Shown here: positions 49,740 through 59,708 of the stretch, in pieces
Position numbering within the stretch: position 1 is the first letter of the stretch
Layout of the letters: each line of letters begins with the position of its first letter
Position numbers and translations under genes: made by a program
Assembly (NCBI GenBank): GCA_039683515.1
Contig: JBDKRG010000040.1
Location: forward strand, 45,290 to 109,289
Direction of reading: 5' to 3'
DNA length: 64,000 nucleotides
DNA from: JAJFUE01 sp039683515
Lineage (GTDB): Bacteria; Sumerlaeota; Sumerlaeia; MVZB01
Notes under the pieces: generated by a model
The model's database searches: none
Seen by the model: only the letters and a program-made list of their open reading frames with translations
What the model was told of the DNA's origin: nothing

Positions 49740-51896
49740 TCAGCTCTTCGGTCTTGGTTGGATCCGGTAGGTGATCATCCCGCCGCGGCGGTCGATTTCC
49801 TCCAGACGGGGATGATGGCTCGTGCCGCCACGCACCGGGAATAGCTCCTCGAAGCGGTGGATCTCCTCCGGGCTGAACCGCGGCACGAAGTAGAGGTCAT
49901 AATACTTCCGCAGCTCTTCGGCATTGTAGAAGACATAACGGACATTGTCGTTAAGCAATCTGTCGAACATGTCGTCATTGTCTTTAGTTTGTTTTATCAG
50001 CGGCAATGGCTGCGGCGTATCAAACCAATCGCTCACGAGAATCGGCAGGTCAAAATACAGCGACCGGTGCTCGCCGACGAGGAGGGCCTTCTCGCCGGGG
50101 GCCGCCTGCCGGCTCAGCCACCGGGCCGACGGCCAATAACCGACCGACCGCGCCAGAAAGGCCTCCCGCGACTCGAACCCCATCGCCGTGGCGATCGCAT
50201 GGGCGTTCGAGCCGGGGTTGAACGGGACGAGCATGAACATGGAGAAAATTCCGGCCGACAGTAACATTGCCAGCCCTGAAAGCAGGCCCACCGCCCAGCG
50301 GGCCGCCCCGCGGGTCCGCCACCAGCCGGCCGCCGCCCATGCCAGAAGGAGCCCGATCGTCGGGAGGAGCATCCGCGAGCTCTGGTAAGTGAAGAACCAG
50401 AACGCCCACGACCCCGCCAAGACGACGAAGAGCCAGCTCAGGCCGGAGGACCGAAGCCTGAGGACCGAGCGCCGGGCCGAAAACAGGCTGCCCAGGGCGA
50501 TCAGGAGCGCGACGAGCGGGATCGGGCCGAGCAGGTGGTCCTCGAACCGGTTCGGGTAGTAAGCGGTCGTATACGGCGTGATCAGCAGCTCGAGCGGCCT
50601 TGCAACCGGCCGCGGCCAGCCGGCCAGCCTGAAGCCCTTTTCGGCCGCCTTCGCCCTGTAGAACGCATCGTTGGCCGGGGTCCAATCGCCGCCGTCGAAC
50701 TGCTTGATGGCCAGCGGGTAAACGGGGTTGCCGGTCCACGCGCAATTGCGCGCGTACCACGGCGAGGCCAGCGCAAGGCCGACCAGGCCCGCGATGGCCG
50801 CAGCCCTGAGCGAGCGGCAGAAAGGCTGCCGTCGAGCCAGCGCAAGCCACCAGGCCACGCCCAACCCCGCCAGAAGCGGCAGCATCGTGTATTTCGTGCT
50901 CAGCCCGCCGGCGATCATGAACCCGAGCAGCCACTCGCGGCCGCGGCCCGGGTTGGCCAGCGCCGCCGCCCCGATCAGCGCGAACCCAAGAAAATAGGCC
51001 GTCGTGAACAGGTCGATGAACCCCCAGCCGGCCAGGATCGGCACCGACGGGATCAGCGCGAACGCGATCGCCGCGAAGGCGGTGTAGTCATTGGCATGGC
51101 CGGCGAGGGCGTCGCTGGCTCCCCCGCCCCCGCGCGTCCAGCGCCGCGCCAAGATCCCGATCAGGCCCATCGAAATCGGCAGCATCCCAAAGTGAACGGC
51201 CTGGGCCGCCGAGTCGCCGCCGACCGCCATGGCGAGCATGAAGAGCACCTCGCCGAGGAACGGGAAATTCGAGAAGGCCTGATACGGCAGGTAATGGATC
51301 CGGCCGGCTCGCAGCCATTGGGCCGGGGCGGCGACGTGGTAGCGCAGCGCGTCGGACTGGATCACCGGCGCGAGCGCATACGGCACCGCCAGAACAAAAA
51401 CCACGACGAGCATCAAGACCAGAAACGGGTTGTGCTTTCGCGGCCGGCCTGCCGGGATGGCGCGCCGCTCGAGGAGCCAAAGCCGCCACCCGAGCGCACC
51501 GAGAACGACACAAACCGCGAGCAGAAAAATCAGCTCCACGGGCCACGCGAAACCGGCCAGCCCCGCGCCAAGGACCGCCAATGAAACCGGGACGCCCCCG
51601 ACCAGCGGCGCCAGCGCGAGCGATTCGAACGGCGAAAACGCCCAGCGCCGCCGCCCGGCGGCGATGATCAGCAATCCGATGCCGAAAATCGCGAAATAGA
51701 CGGCGAACGCCGAGCCGGCCGCCATGGCCGACTCGACCGGAAACCGCCACGGGCCGCGCCACGGCTGCGCGAGGTCCGCGCGCGCCCAAGCGCCCCAATT
51801 GACCATCCGGGCCTGGCTGATCACCACGGCCAGGCCGATGGCGGCTGCGGCCAGGACGGCCCACTGGATGCGCTGACGGCGTGCGGAATCGTTCAT
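49740..51896 (-). CDS. GT-C family glycosyltransferase (PMT/ArnT-like)
   Basis: About 718 residues from ATG 51896; an in-frame TTG at 51932 is possible. About twelve membrane segments. The region YALAPVIQSDALRYHVAAPA, then QWLRAGRIHYLPYQAFSNFP, holds the Asp and following residues of the GT-C catalytic first loop, although the position in the chain is later than usual. A soluble C-terminal segment (LLVGEHRSLYFDLPILVSDW, then NDNVRYVFYNAEELRKYYDL) is common in this group. It would transfer a sugar from a lipid carrier on the periplasmic side. Neighbours give no pathway. Confidence 0.8.
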   Translation of the reverse strand: MNDSARRQRIQWAVLAAAAIGLAVVISQARMVNWGAWARADLAQPWRGPWRFPVESAMAAGSAFAVYFAIFGIGLLIIAAGRRRWAFSPFESLALAPLVGGVPVSLAVLGAGLAGFAWPVELIFLLAVCVVLGALGWRLWLLERRAIPAGRPRKHNPFLVLMLVVVFVLAVPYALAPVIQSDALRYHVAAPAQWLRAGRIHYLPYQAFSNFPFLGEVLFMLAMAVGGDSAAQAVHFGMLPISMGLIGILARRWTRGGGGASDALAGHANDYTAFAAIAFALIPSVPILAGWGFIDLFTTAYFLGFALIGAAALANPGRGREWLLGFMIAGGLSTKYTMLPLLAGLGVAWWLALARRQPFCRSLRAAAIAGLVGLALASPWYARNCAWTGNPVYPLAIKQFDGGDWTPANDAFYRAKAAEKGFRLAGWPRPVARPLELLITPYTTAYYPNRFEDHLLGPIPLVALLIALGSLFSARRSVLRLRSSGLSWLFVVLAGSWAFWFFTYQSSRMLLPTIGLLLAWAAAGWWRTRGAARWAVGLLSGLAMLLSAGIFSMFMLVPFNPGSNAHAIATAMGFESREAFLARSVGYWPSARWLSRQAAPGEKALLVGEHRSLYFDLPILVSDWFDTPQPLPLIKQTKDNDDMFDRLLNDNVRYVFYNAEELRKYYDLYFVPRFSPEEIHRFEELFPVRGGTSHHPRLEEIDRRGGMITYRIQPRPKS

Positions 51897-51951
51897 CAGG
51901 AAAGGGTGCTGTAAGCCGGGAGCAAGTGTCAATGATCAATGTGGAGAGGGG

Positions 51952-51977
51952 ATTTCGGCTCGGAGTTCAAGCTTCAG
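51952..51977 (+). repeat. 26-bp repeat, copy 2
   Basis: Matches 39134-39159 with three differences; it lies between two minus-strand genes. Confidence 0.6.
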
Positions 51978-51998
51978 CTTGCTTTCCGAACGCAAACG

Positions 51999-52907
51999 TC
52001 ACCGATCTTCGCGCAGGAACCGCTGGACGTGGTCGATGAGGACCTGGTGGGCGGGGCCGTTGGTGGCGAGCAGGCCGTTTTGGTGATAGACGTTCGGATT
52101 GTTGTAGGTGATCGGCGCGCCGGAGAGGTCGGTCATCACGCCGCCGGCCTCGGTCAGGATCAGGTGCGGCGCGGCGGTGTCCCACTCCTTGCACTTGCCC
52201 TGCGTGAGGTTGACGTAAATCTCGGCGTTCCCCTCGGCGATCGAGCTGACCTTGACGCCCAGTGAGCCGACGTGCCAGAAATCCTGAAGCTTCATGCTGT
52301 GGATGAGGCGCAGGAGGCGGCTGGTGCGGTTGGCGTTGCTCACGACCGAGCGCATCTCGGCGAGCCGGCTGCGGCCGGAGACCTTCAGCGGCATGCGGTG
52401 ATTGTCCCAGTCGGCCGGCTGGGGCGGGTTCGGAACGAGCTGCTTGAACGCGCCCTCGCCGCGCACGGCCGAATACAGCCGCCCGAGCATCGGCAGGTAA
52501 ACGACCGCCGCGACGGGGTGGAACAGGCCGTCCTCGAGGCGCTCGACGAGCGCGATGTGGATCGCGAAATTGTCGGTGTGGTTGATGAAGTCGCGCGTGC
52601 CGTCGATCGGGTCGATGATCCACACGCGGTCGCGGTCGAGCCGCTCGCGGTTGTCCTCGCTCTCCTCGGTCAGGTAACCGTATTGCGAGCGCGGGAAGGA
52701 CATGCCGAGCCGCTCGGTGATGGCGAGGTCGGCGGCGCGGTCGGCCTCCGTGGTCGGCCCCTCGGCTTTCTCCTCGATCAAATACGAGCCGTCGTAATAG
52801 GAGGCGATGATGCCCCACGCGCCGATGGCGACGCGCGTGGCCGCGTCCCGGGCGGTCCGCCAAAGAACCGGTCCTCCTTCGTCCAATTTCCAACACTTCC
52901 TTTTCAT
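51999..52907 (-). CDS. CysQ / inositol monophosphatase family phosphatase
   Basis: About 302 residues from ATG 52907. Metal-binding motifs of the lithium-sensitive phosphatase family: EESED (first Glu), WIIDPIDGTRDFINHTDNFA (D-P-I-D-G-T), and KCKEWDTAAPHLILTEAGG (W-D near the C-terminus). Likely substrates are 3'-phosphoadenosine 5'-phosphate or an inositol phosphate; the D-P-I-D-G-T-R-D-F form is common in CysQ-like proteins. Single gene, divergent from the aldo/keto reductase. Confidence 0.88.
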   Translation of the reverse strand: MKRKCWKLDEGGPVLWRTARDAATRVAIGAWGIIASYYDGSYLIEEKAEGPTTEADRAADLAITERLGMSFPRSQYGYLTEESEDNRERLDRDRVWIIDPIDGTRDFINHTDNFAIHIALVERLEDGLFHPVAAVVYLPMLGRLYSAVRGEGAFKQLVPNPPQPADWDNHRMPLKVSGRSRLAEMRSVVSNANRTSRLLRLIHSMKLQDFWHVGSLGVKVSSIAEGNAEIYVNLTQGKCKEWDTAAPHLILTEAGGVMTDLSGAPITYNNPNVYHQNGLLATNGPAHQVLIDHVQRFLREDR

Positions 52908-53092
52908 GGCTGCACCCAAAGCACGATTTCATTTTAATGCGCCGCGGGCACCGGTTCAACCGAAAGTCCGGCGGGGAACGGACCGCCGGGTCCGATGGCG
53001 CCGGCCGAACCGGCAAAACCTGTCTGTTCCAATATCGGCCATGCTAGGATGAAACAACGAGAACAGGATCGATTCGATCACGGAGCCTCGCG

Positions 53093-54067
53093 ATGAAATA
53101 CACGGAGCTGGGCAGGACCTCGATGGCCGTCTCGCGGATCTGCTGCGGGACGTGGCAGTTCGGCGGCGACTGGGGGAAGTTCGAGCGGCGCGAGGCGAAG
53201 CTGGCCATCCGCGCCGCGCTGAACCTGGGCGTCAATTTCTTCGACACGGCGCAGGCCTACGGCTTCGGCGTTTCGGAGCAGCTGCTCGGCGAGGCGCTCA
53301 AGCCCGACCTCAAGATCCGGCGCGACGATCTCTACATCGCGACCAAGGGCGGGCTGCGACTGGAGGGGAGCGCGCTCCTGCGCGACTCGAGCCCCGAATG
53401 GATCCGCAAGGGGGTCGAGGACAGCCTGCGCAACCTCGGCGTGGAATACATCGACCTCTACCAGGTGCACTGGCCCGACCCGCACACGCCGCCCGAGGCG
53501 ACCGCCGCCGCCCTCAAGGAACTAATCGACGAATGCAAGATCCGCCACGTCGGCGTCTCGAACTTCGACGTGGCGCAGATGAAGGAATTTGCCAAAACGC
53601 TCGGCGTCGAGACGCTGCAGCCGCCGTACCACATGTTCCGCCGCGATATCGAGGACAACGTGCTCGGCTATTGCCGCGACTACAGGATCGGCGTGCTCGT
53701 GTACGGGCCGCTCGCCCACGGACTGCTCGGCGGCCGATACACGCCGGCGACCAGGTTCACCGCCGACGACTGGCGCAGCAAAAGCCCCGCGTTCCGCGGC
53801 GAGCTGTTCGAGCGCAATCTCGAGGTCGTCGGCCGGCTCAAGGCGCTGGCCGAATCGCTCGGACTCAAGGTCGGGCAACTGGCCGTGGCATGGATCCTGG
53901 CCAATCCCGCCGTCAACGTCGCGATCGTCGGGGCGCGCCGGCCCGAACAGATGATCGAAATCATGCCGGCGGCCGACGTCCGGCTCTCAAGCGAGACCAT
54001 GGACACGATCGAGACGATTCTGCGCGACGCAGTCCCGACCGGCGGCCCTTCGCCCGAAGGGATGTAA
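53093..54067 (+). CDS. Aldo/keto reductase
   Basis: 324 residues from ATG 53093. The catalytic tetrad is visible: Asp and Tyr in NFFDTAQAYGFGVSE, Lys in LYIATKGGL, His in DLYQVHWPDPHTP. The NADPH-binding end is VAIVGARRPEQMIEI. It resembles the YajO/general-stress-69 branch. Substrate unknown. Heptamers of the GGATTGC type follow the stop at about 54078-54096; the 54068-54301 gap has no gene. Confidence 0.92.
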   Translation: MKYTELGRTSMAVSRICCGTWQFGGDWGKFERREAKLAIRAALNLGVNFFDTAQAYGFGVSEQLLGEALKPDLKIRRDDLYIATKGGLRLEGSALLRDSSPEWIRKGVEDSLRNLGVEYIDLYQVHWPDPHTPPEATAAALKELIDECKIRHVGVSNFDVAQMKEFAKTLGVETLQPPYHMFRRDIEDNVLGYCRDYRIGVLVYGPLAHGLLGGRYTPATRFTADDWRSKSPAFRGELFERNLEVVGRLKALAESLGLKVGQLAVAWILANPAVNVAIVGARRPEQMIEIMPAADVRLSSETMDTIETILRDAVPTGGPSPEGM

Positions 54068-54301
54068 TCGATGATCGCGGATTGCGGATTGCGGAATTCG
54101 GGGCGATCCGACCGACCCAACGGATGACGAACCCTATTTTTCCCATCATTCGCATGATTCCCATTCTTCCCATTCCCGCCGCGACAATTTTCAATCCAGC
54201 AATCCCGTCCGGAGCGGGTTCTGCTTGAGACTTTTGCACGAGACTCACATGATGGTTGGGCGCTGTTTTGCGCAGGCGATCAATCGAGGCGCTCCGCACA
54301 G

Positions 54302-55846
54302 ATGCTCTTCAGTTCCAATCTGTTCCTCTACATGTTCCTGCCGATCGTGCTGGGCGCGTACCTGGCGTGCGCGTGCGCGGGGCGGCTGACCGGCCTCGGG
54401 CGGCTCCAGAACATGTGGCTGATCGTCGCGGGCCTGTTCTTTTACGCGTGGGGGGCGACCTGGTTCTGCGGGGTCCTGATCCTCACCATCCTGGTCGATT
54501 ACGCCGCGGGGCTGGCGATCGCGGGCGCGATGCCGTGGGGCAGGGCGCCGATCGGGCCGCTTTCGGCGTTTGACGAGCGCTCCTGGCGTCAGCGCGCCGC
54601 GCTGACGGCGTCGATCGCGGGCAACGTCGGCCTCCTGGCGTTTTTCAAATACTTCAATTTCGGCGTGGGCAGCTACAACGGCCTCATGCGGGCGATCGGG
54701 CTCGAGTCGCTGGCCTGGCACACGGCGCTGCGGGTCGCGCTGCCGCTCGGGATCAGCTTCTTCACGTTCCAGTCGATGAGCTACACGATCGACGTTTACC
54801 TCGGCAGGATCGCGGCCGCGCGCAACCTGCTCGACTTCATGACGTACCGGACGCTCTTCCCCGTCATGGTCTCGGGGCCGATCGTGCGCTACGAGTCGAT
54901 CGCCGGGGAACTGGCGAGCCGCCGCGTCACGCTCGACGACTTCGCGCCGGGCGTGCGGCGGTTCATCCTCGGCCTCGGCAAGAAGATCCTGATCGCCAAC
55001 GTGCTCGCGGTGCCGGCCGACGCGATTTTCGGCCTGCCGCCCGGGCAGCTCACCACGCCGCTGGCGTGGCTCGGCGCCGTCTGCTACACGCTTCAGATCT
55101 ACTTCGATTTCTCGGGCTACTCGGACATGGCGATCGGGCTGGGCCGGATGCTCGGGTTCCATTTCCCGGAAAATTTCAATTATCCCTACGTCAGCCGGTC
55201 GATCTCCGAATTCTGGCGGCGCTGGCACATGTCGCTGTCGAGCTGGTTCCGCGATTACGTCTTCATGCCGCTGAACATGGCGTGGCGCGATTGGCTGAGG
55301 CGGGGGACGGCGGCCGCCCTGATGGTCACGTTCCTGCTGACCGGCGTCTGGCACGGCGCCAACTGGACGTTCGTGGCGTGGGGGGTTTACCACGGCGCGC
55401 TGATCGTCGGCGAAACCCTGATCGGCCTCGACAGGAAGAAGGGCTGGCAGGGCCGGATCGGGCCGCTGCGCAACGTCTACACCATGCTGGCGGTCGTGAT
55501 CGGCTGGGTCTTCTTCCGCGCGGCCGGGTTCGAGCAGGCGCTGGGGTTCCTGCGCGCGATGGCCGGGTTCGGCACGGGGGACCCGGCGGTCTGTTACCCG
55601 GCCCTGTTCCTGGACGGCGAGACGATCGCGGCGCTGATCGCCGCGCTCGTCTTCTCGATGCCCGTATATCCCGCCGCCCGCGAGTGGCTCGACCGGCGCC
55701 TCATCGGGCGGGAAGGTTTCGCCGCGCACGCGGCCGAAACGCTCTACGGGCTCGGGCAGACGGCCCTGCACATCGGCATCCTGCTCGTCGCGTGCGTGAA
55801 ACTCTCCGCGACCACGCACAATCCGTTTATCTACTTCAGGTTCTGA
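54302..55846 (+). CDS. MBOAT family polysaccharide O-acyltransferase (AlgI/PatA-like)
   Basis: 514 residues with about eleven membrane segments. The MBOAT signature comprises YFDFSGYSDMAIGLGRMLGF, SRSISEFWRRWHMSLSSWFR, DYVFMPLN and the catalytic-His block LTGVWHGANWTFVAWGVYHG (His about 350). Such proteins pass acetyl groups across the membrane to a periplasmic esterase that modifies an exported polysaccharide. Six bases before the next gene, which is the matching SGNH partner. Confidence 0.92.
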   Translation: MLFSSNLFLYMFLPIVLGAYLACACAGRLTGLGRLQNMWLIVAGLFFYAWGATWFCGVLILTILVDYAAGLAIAGAMPWGRAPIGPLSAFDERSWRQRAALTASIAGNVGLLAFFKYFNFGVGSYNGLMRAIGLESLAWHTALRVALPLGISFFTFQSMSYTIDVYLGRIAAARNLLDFMTYRTLFPVMVSGPIVRYESIAGELASRRVTLDDFAPGVRRFILGLGKKILIANVLAVPADAIFGLPPGQLTTPLAWLGAVCYTLQIYFDFSGYSDMAIGLGRMLGFHFPENFNYPYVSRSISEFWRRWHMSLSSWFRDYVFMPLNMAWRDWLRRGTAAALMVTFLLTGVWHGANWTFVAWGVYHGALIVGETLIGLDRKKGWQGRIGPLRNVYTMLAVVIGWVFFRAAGFEQALGFLRAMAGFGTGDPAVCYPALFLDGETIAALIAALVFSMPVYPAAREWLDRRLIGREGFAAHAAETLYGLGQTALHIGILLVACVKLSATTHNPFIYFRF

Positions 55847-55852
55847 GCGGCC

Positions 55853-57421
55853 ATGCACGACCCGATGAAAAGCCCGATTCAGCGCCGGTTCAGCCTCGTG
55901 ATGGCCTGCTCGTTCGCGCTTCTGCTCTCGCTCCCGATGCTGGACTGGGCATTGAGGCTGGACCGCTCGCCGCAGCTCGTCGAAAACCGCAGGCCGACGC
56001 CCAGGCCGGCGCTCAGCCTCGCGGCCGCGTCCATCCTCGCCTACCCCGGCCAGTACGACCGGTATTTCAACGACCACTTCGGGTTCCGCAACCTGCTCGT
56101 GCGGCTCCACGGCATGGAGCGCGTCAACCTGACCGGCTCCGGCTACGACGGCCGCGTGATCATCGGCAAGGAGGGCTGGCTGTTCGTCAATGCGGGCGGC
56201 GGGCTGCTCGACACGTACCGCGGCGCGAAGCCGTTCAGCGCCGACGAGCTCGTGCGCTACCAGCTCGGGCTCGAGGAGCGCGCCGGCTGGCTGGCCCGGC
56301 GCGGCATCAAATACGTCTTCTTCATCGCGCCGGACTCGTACGACGTTTACCCCGAATACCTGCCCGACCGCGTCAGGCGCGCCGGCGGGCGCGAGCGCGT
56401 CGACCAGCTCATCGATTTCCTCGAGGCGCAGACCGACCTGTCGATCGTCGACCTGCGCCGCACGCTCCGGGACGCCAAGCAGGCCGGCCGCCTCTATCAC
56501 AAGACCGACACGCACTGGAACGAGCTGGGGGCGTATTTCGCCTATTCGCAGGTGCAGGCGGAAATCGCGCGGCTGCTTCCCGCGTCGGGCGCGCCGTCGT
56601 CGCTGGCGGATTTCGACACCTCGGTCAGCCTGACCCAAGGCAAGGACCTCGCGCGCAACCTCGGGCTTCAGGACAAGTTCATGGAGGAGGAGATCGCGCT
56701 TCGGCAGCGCTGGCCGCGGCTGGCCGCGCGGAGCCAGGACGCGCCGCTGCCGTCGAGGTTCCCGCCGCCGTACCGCATCCCGTTCGCCTACGAAGTCGCC
56801 GACGCGTCCAGGCCGAAGGCGCTCATGCTCCACGACTCGTTCGCCGAGGCGTTGGCGCCGTTCATGAGCGAGCACTTCCGGCGCATCGCCTACTACTGGA
56901 TGATGCCCATGGATCTGGCGGTGATCGAGCACGAGAAGCCCGACATCGTCATCCAGGAGATCGTGGGGCGCGTCGCTTCCGAAAACATCCTGTCCAACCC
57001 CAGGGAGTTCGTGGATCCGAAATTCAATCCGCTGCGCAAATTCCTGTCGGGCAAGACCGAACTCCCGCCGGAAGCGCTGGAAAAGAAGGCGCCGCCGAAA
57101 CCGGCGGACCGGCCGTTCGTCGCCGCCTGCTCGTATCCGGCCGCGCCGAACGGGGCGGTCGCGCACCGCAAGGGACGCGACTTCTACGCCTACGGCTGGA
57201 TCGCGACCAACACCGATTTAAACATTGCGGCGGAATTCAACGGTTCCGCCCGGCCGCTGCGCTACGAACTGCGCAAGGACGTCGAAACGAAGTTGCCGGG
57301 CCACCGCTATCACGTCGGCTGGGTCTTAAGGATCCCCGGCGAGCTCGTGCGCGACGAAAACAAATTGGAAATCCTGGTCGACGGCCAGTCAGCGCTCGCA
57401 CTGGCCGTTCATGCGCGGTGA
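55853..57421 (+). CDS. AlgJ/AlgX-like SGNH acetyltransferase partner
   Basis: 522 residues. An N-terminal anchor/signal (FSLVMACSFALLLSLPMLDW) precedes a domain with VIIGKEGWLFVNAGGGLLDT, the AlgJ start pattern. Catalytic residues: Asp-His in LYHKTDTHWNELGAYFAYSQ (about 218) and the nucleophile Ser in ALMLHDSFAEALAPFMSEHF (about 327). The C-terminal 110 residues form an extra beta domain with RPFVAACSYPAAPNGAVAHR. Pairs with the MBOAT protein to O-acetylate a surface polysaccharide. The start could be ATG 55853 or, four codons later, 55865. Confidence 0.88.
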   Translation: MHDPMKSPIQRRFSLVMACSFALLLSLPMLDWALRLDRSPQLVENRRPTPRPALSLAAASILAYPGQYDRYFNDHFGFRNLLVRLHGMERVNLTGSGYDGRVIIGKEGWLFVNAGGGLLDTYRGAKPFSADELVRYQLGLEERAGWLARRGIKYVFFIAPDSYDVYPEYLPDRVRRAGGRERVDQLIDFLEAQTDLSIVDLRRTLRDAKQAGRLYHKTDTHWNELGAYFAYSQVQAEIARLLPASGAPSSLADFDTSVSLTQGKDLARNLGLQDKFMEEEIALRQRWPRLAARSQDAPLPSRFPPPYRIPFAYEVADASRPKALMLHDSFAEALAPFMSEHFRRIAYYWMMPMDLAVIEHEKPDIVIQEIVGRVASENILSNPREFVDPKFNPLRKFLSGKTELPPEALEKKAPPKPADRPFVAACSYPAAPNGAVAHRKGRDFYAYGWIATNTDLNIAAEFNGSARPLRYELRKDVETKLPGHRYHVGWVLRIPGELVRDENKLEILVDGQSALALAVHAR

Positions 57422-57488
57422 TTTCATTTTTTTGCCGCAGAGGTTGAGAGTTTGGCGGAGATGCGGAGAAATTCTTGAAGACAGGAAT

Positions 57489-57562
57489 GAACAGGAGGCA
57501 ACAGAGGGAACGGAGAATCTTTCGGCGGATCATGTCTCCGTTGCCTTCGTTGCCTCCTGTTC
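57489..57562. repeat. Inverted repeat downstream of the acylation pair
   Basis: Perfect 14-bp arms GAACAGGAGGCAAC / GTTGCCTCCTGTTC with weaker inner pairing. It is followed by CTCTGTG/CTCTGTT units at about 57640-57672, a relative of the CTCTGCG repeat near 1380. The 57422-57705 gap has no gene. Confidence 0.7.
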
Positions 57563-57705
57563 AAAATCCTGCCAGAAAAATAAGATCCTGACGGATCGCA
57601 GCGCAGAGGGCACAGAGTATTTCAAATTCCGCGCGTTCCTCCGTGTTCTCTGTTTCTCCGCGGTCTCTGTGTGAAAGAATTTGCGTTTCGATATCGCTTC
57701 GCCGC

Positions 57706-58734
57706 TCACATCTTCGAGGCGTAGTTCTTCTCGTAATACTTCATGTATTCGCCCGACATGACGCGGCGCCACCACGGCTCGTTCGCCTTGTACCATTCAA
57801 TGGTTTTGGCGAGGCCGGACTCGAAATCGATCCGCGGCCGCCAGCCGAGTTCGGCGTGCACCTTCGCCGCGTCGATCGCGTAGCGGCGGTCGTGGCCGGG
57901 GCGGTCCTTGACGTAGCGGATCAGGCTCTCGGGCTTGCCCAGAAGCTTGAGCAGCGTCTTGACGATGTCGATGTTGGCCCATTCGTTGTCCGAGCCGATG
58001 TTGTAGACCTCGCCGGGGCGGCCGTTCTCCGCGACCGCCAGGACCGCCCGGCAATGATCCATGACGTGGATCCAGTCGCGCACGTTCCGGCCGTCGCCGT
58101 AGACGGGCAGCTCCTGGTCGCCCAGGGCCTTGATGATCATGAGCGGGATGAGCTTTTCGGGAAACTGCCACGGGCCGTAGTTGTTCGAGCAGCGCGTCGT
58201 CACGACCGGGTAGCCGTGCGTGTGGAACCAGGCGCGGCAGAGGAGGTCGCCGGCGGCCTTGGAGGCCGAATACGGGCTGTTGGCGGCCAGCGGCGTCGTC
58301 TCGCTGAACTTGCCCTCGGCGCCGAGCGAGCCGTAGACCTCGTCGGTCGAGACCTGCACGAATCGGGCGACGCCGGCTTCCATCGCCGCGGCCAGCAGCG
58401 TCTGGACGCCCATGACGTTGGTGCGCACGAACTCGGCGGCCGAGATGATCGAGCGGTCGACGTGCGATTCGGCGGCAAAATGGATGATCGTGTCGACGGC
58501 GTGCTCGCGCAGGACCCGGCCGACTTTTTCGCCGTCGCAGATGTCGCCGCGGATGAACGCGTAGCCGGCCGTGCCGTCGAGCTCGGCGACGTTCTCGAGG
58601 TTGCCCGCGTAGGTCAGCAGGTCGTAGTTGACCAGCCGCACGCCGGGGCGCTCGGCAAGGATCAGGCGCACGAAGTTCGTGCCGATGAACCCGGCGCCGC
58701 CGGTCACCATTATGGATGTCATCGTGTGGCTCAT
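57706..58734 (-). CDS. rfbB: dTDP-glucose 4,6-dehydratase
   Basis: 342 residues from ATG 58734, overlapping the rfbA stop as ATGA. The Rossmann motif GGAGFIGTNFV is near the N-terminus. The catalytic region STDEVYGSLG and the Y-x-x-x-K motif in ANSPYSASKAAGDLL are present, with RCSNNYGPWQFPEKLIPLMI and VYGDGRNVRDWIHVMDHCRA as family blocks. Converts dTDP-glucose to the 4-keto-6-deoxy intermediate of dTDP-rhamnose. Last gene of rfbC-A-B; rfbD (reductase) is not in the window. Confidence 0.95.
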   Translation of the reverse strand: MSHTMTSIMVTGGAGFIGTNFVRLILAERPGVRLVNYDLLTYAGNLENVAELDGTAGYAFIRGDICDGEKVGRVLREHAVDTIIHFAAESHVDRSIISAAEFVRTNVMGVQTLLAAAMEAGVARFVQVSTDEVYGSLGAEGKFSETTPLAANSPYSASKAAGDLLCRAWFHTHGYPVVTTRCSNNYGPWQFPEKLIPLMIIKALGDQELPVYGDGRNVRDWIHVMDHCRAVLAVAENGRPGEVYNIGSDNEWANIDIVKTLLKLLGKPESLIRYVKDRPGHDRRYAIDAAKVHAELGWRPRIDFESGLAKTIEWYKANEPWWRRVMSGEYMKYYEKNYASKM

Positions 58735-59615
58735 GGTTGGCCGTTCTTGAGGTCTCGGAGTATGCTGATCAGGTAGGTAGCATATTCGCAGCGCGGCATG
58801 GAGCAGATAAGCTCCTCGAACTGGCGCAGGTCGATGAAGTGCATGCGCCGGGCGGCCTCTTCCGGGCAGCCGATCTTGAGGCTCTGGCGGGCCTCGATCA
58901 GGTGGATGAAGTCGCTGGCTTCCTTGAGCGACGTGCTCGTGCCGGTGTCGAGCCACGCGAACCCGCGGCTCAGGACGGAGACGGTCAGGTCGCCGCGCTC
59001 GAGGTAGACGCGGTTGACGTCGGTGATCTCGAGCTCGCCGCGCGCCGAGGGCTTGAGGCTGTGGCAGATGTCGACGACCTTGCCGTCGTAGAGATACAGC
59101 CCCGGCACGGCGTAGCGCGAGCGCGGCTCCTTCGGCTTTTCCTCGATCGACAGGACGTGGCCGCCGTCGTCGAACTCGACGACGCCGTAGCGCTCGGGGT
59201 CGTTGACCGGGTAGGCGAAGATGTGCCCGCCGCGCGTGAAGCTGCGGAACAGCTTGTCGAACTCGAAGTGGCCGTAGAACAGGTTGTCGCCGAGGATCAG
59301 CGCGCACGGGTCGGCGCCGATGAAGTCCTCCGCGATCAGGAACGCCTGGGCGATCCCCTTGGGCGCCGGCTGCTCGCGGTAGACGATCCGGATCCCCCAC
59401 TGGCTGCCGTCGCCGAGGAGCGACTCGAACCGCGGCAGGTCGGCGGGGGTCGAAATCAGGCAGATCTCGCGGATCCCGCCGAGCATGAGCGTCGTCAGCG
59501 GGTAGTAAATCATCGGCTTGTCGTAGACCGGCTGAAGCTGCTTGCTCGCGACGAGCGTCAGCGGGTAAAGCCGCGTGCCGGCCCCGCCAGCCAGAATAAT
59601 GCCTTTTTCAATCAT
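58731..59615 (-). CDS. rfbA: Glucose-1-phosphate thymidylyltransferase
   Basis: 294 residues. The nucleotide-binding start GIILAGGAGTRLYPLTLVAS, VYDKPMIYYPLTTLMLGGIR, LGDNLFYGHFE and FAWLDTGTSTSLKEASDFIH are the RmlA landmarks. It makes dTDP-glucose, the first step of the pathway. It starts 93 bp after rfbC and overlaps rfbB. Confidence 0.96.
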   Translation of the reverse strand: MIEKGIILAGGAGTRLYPLTLVASKQLQPVYDKPMIYYPLTTLMLGGIREICLISTPADLPRFESLLGDGSQWGIRIVYREQPAPKGIAQAFLIAEDFIGADPCALILGDNLFYGHFEFDKLFRSFTRGGHIFAYPVNDPERYGVVEFDDGGHVLSIEEKPKEPRSRYAVPGLYLYDGKVVDICHSLKPSARGELEITDVNRVYLERGDLTVSVLSRGFAWLDTGTSTSLKEASDFIHLIEARQSLKIGCPEEAARRMHFIDLRQFEELICSMPRCEYATYLISILRDLKNGQP

Positions 59616-59708
59616 GATCGTTCACCCGCTATTGAGCTGCGCATCGCGTTCGTAATCGGCATGAAATCGAAAGTCGATCTGGATCCGCGCTCATCCGTCC
59701 AATCCGCG

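Noticed and set aside
54257..54273. A GG-N10-GC match (TGGGCG..TTTTGC) before the MBOAT gene
   Set aside because: The -24 half matches only TGG; too weak to call a sigma54 promoter beside the two better ones.
54245..57166. A 973-codon open frame on the minus strand opposite the MBOAT and AlgJ-like genes
   Set aside because: Low-complexity Arg/Glu/Pro/His composition and a complete, motif-bearing gene pair on the other strand.
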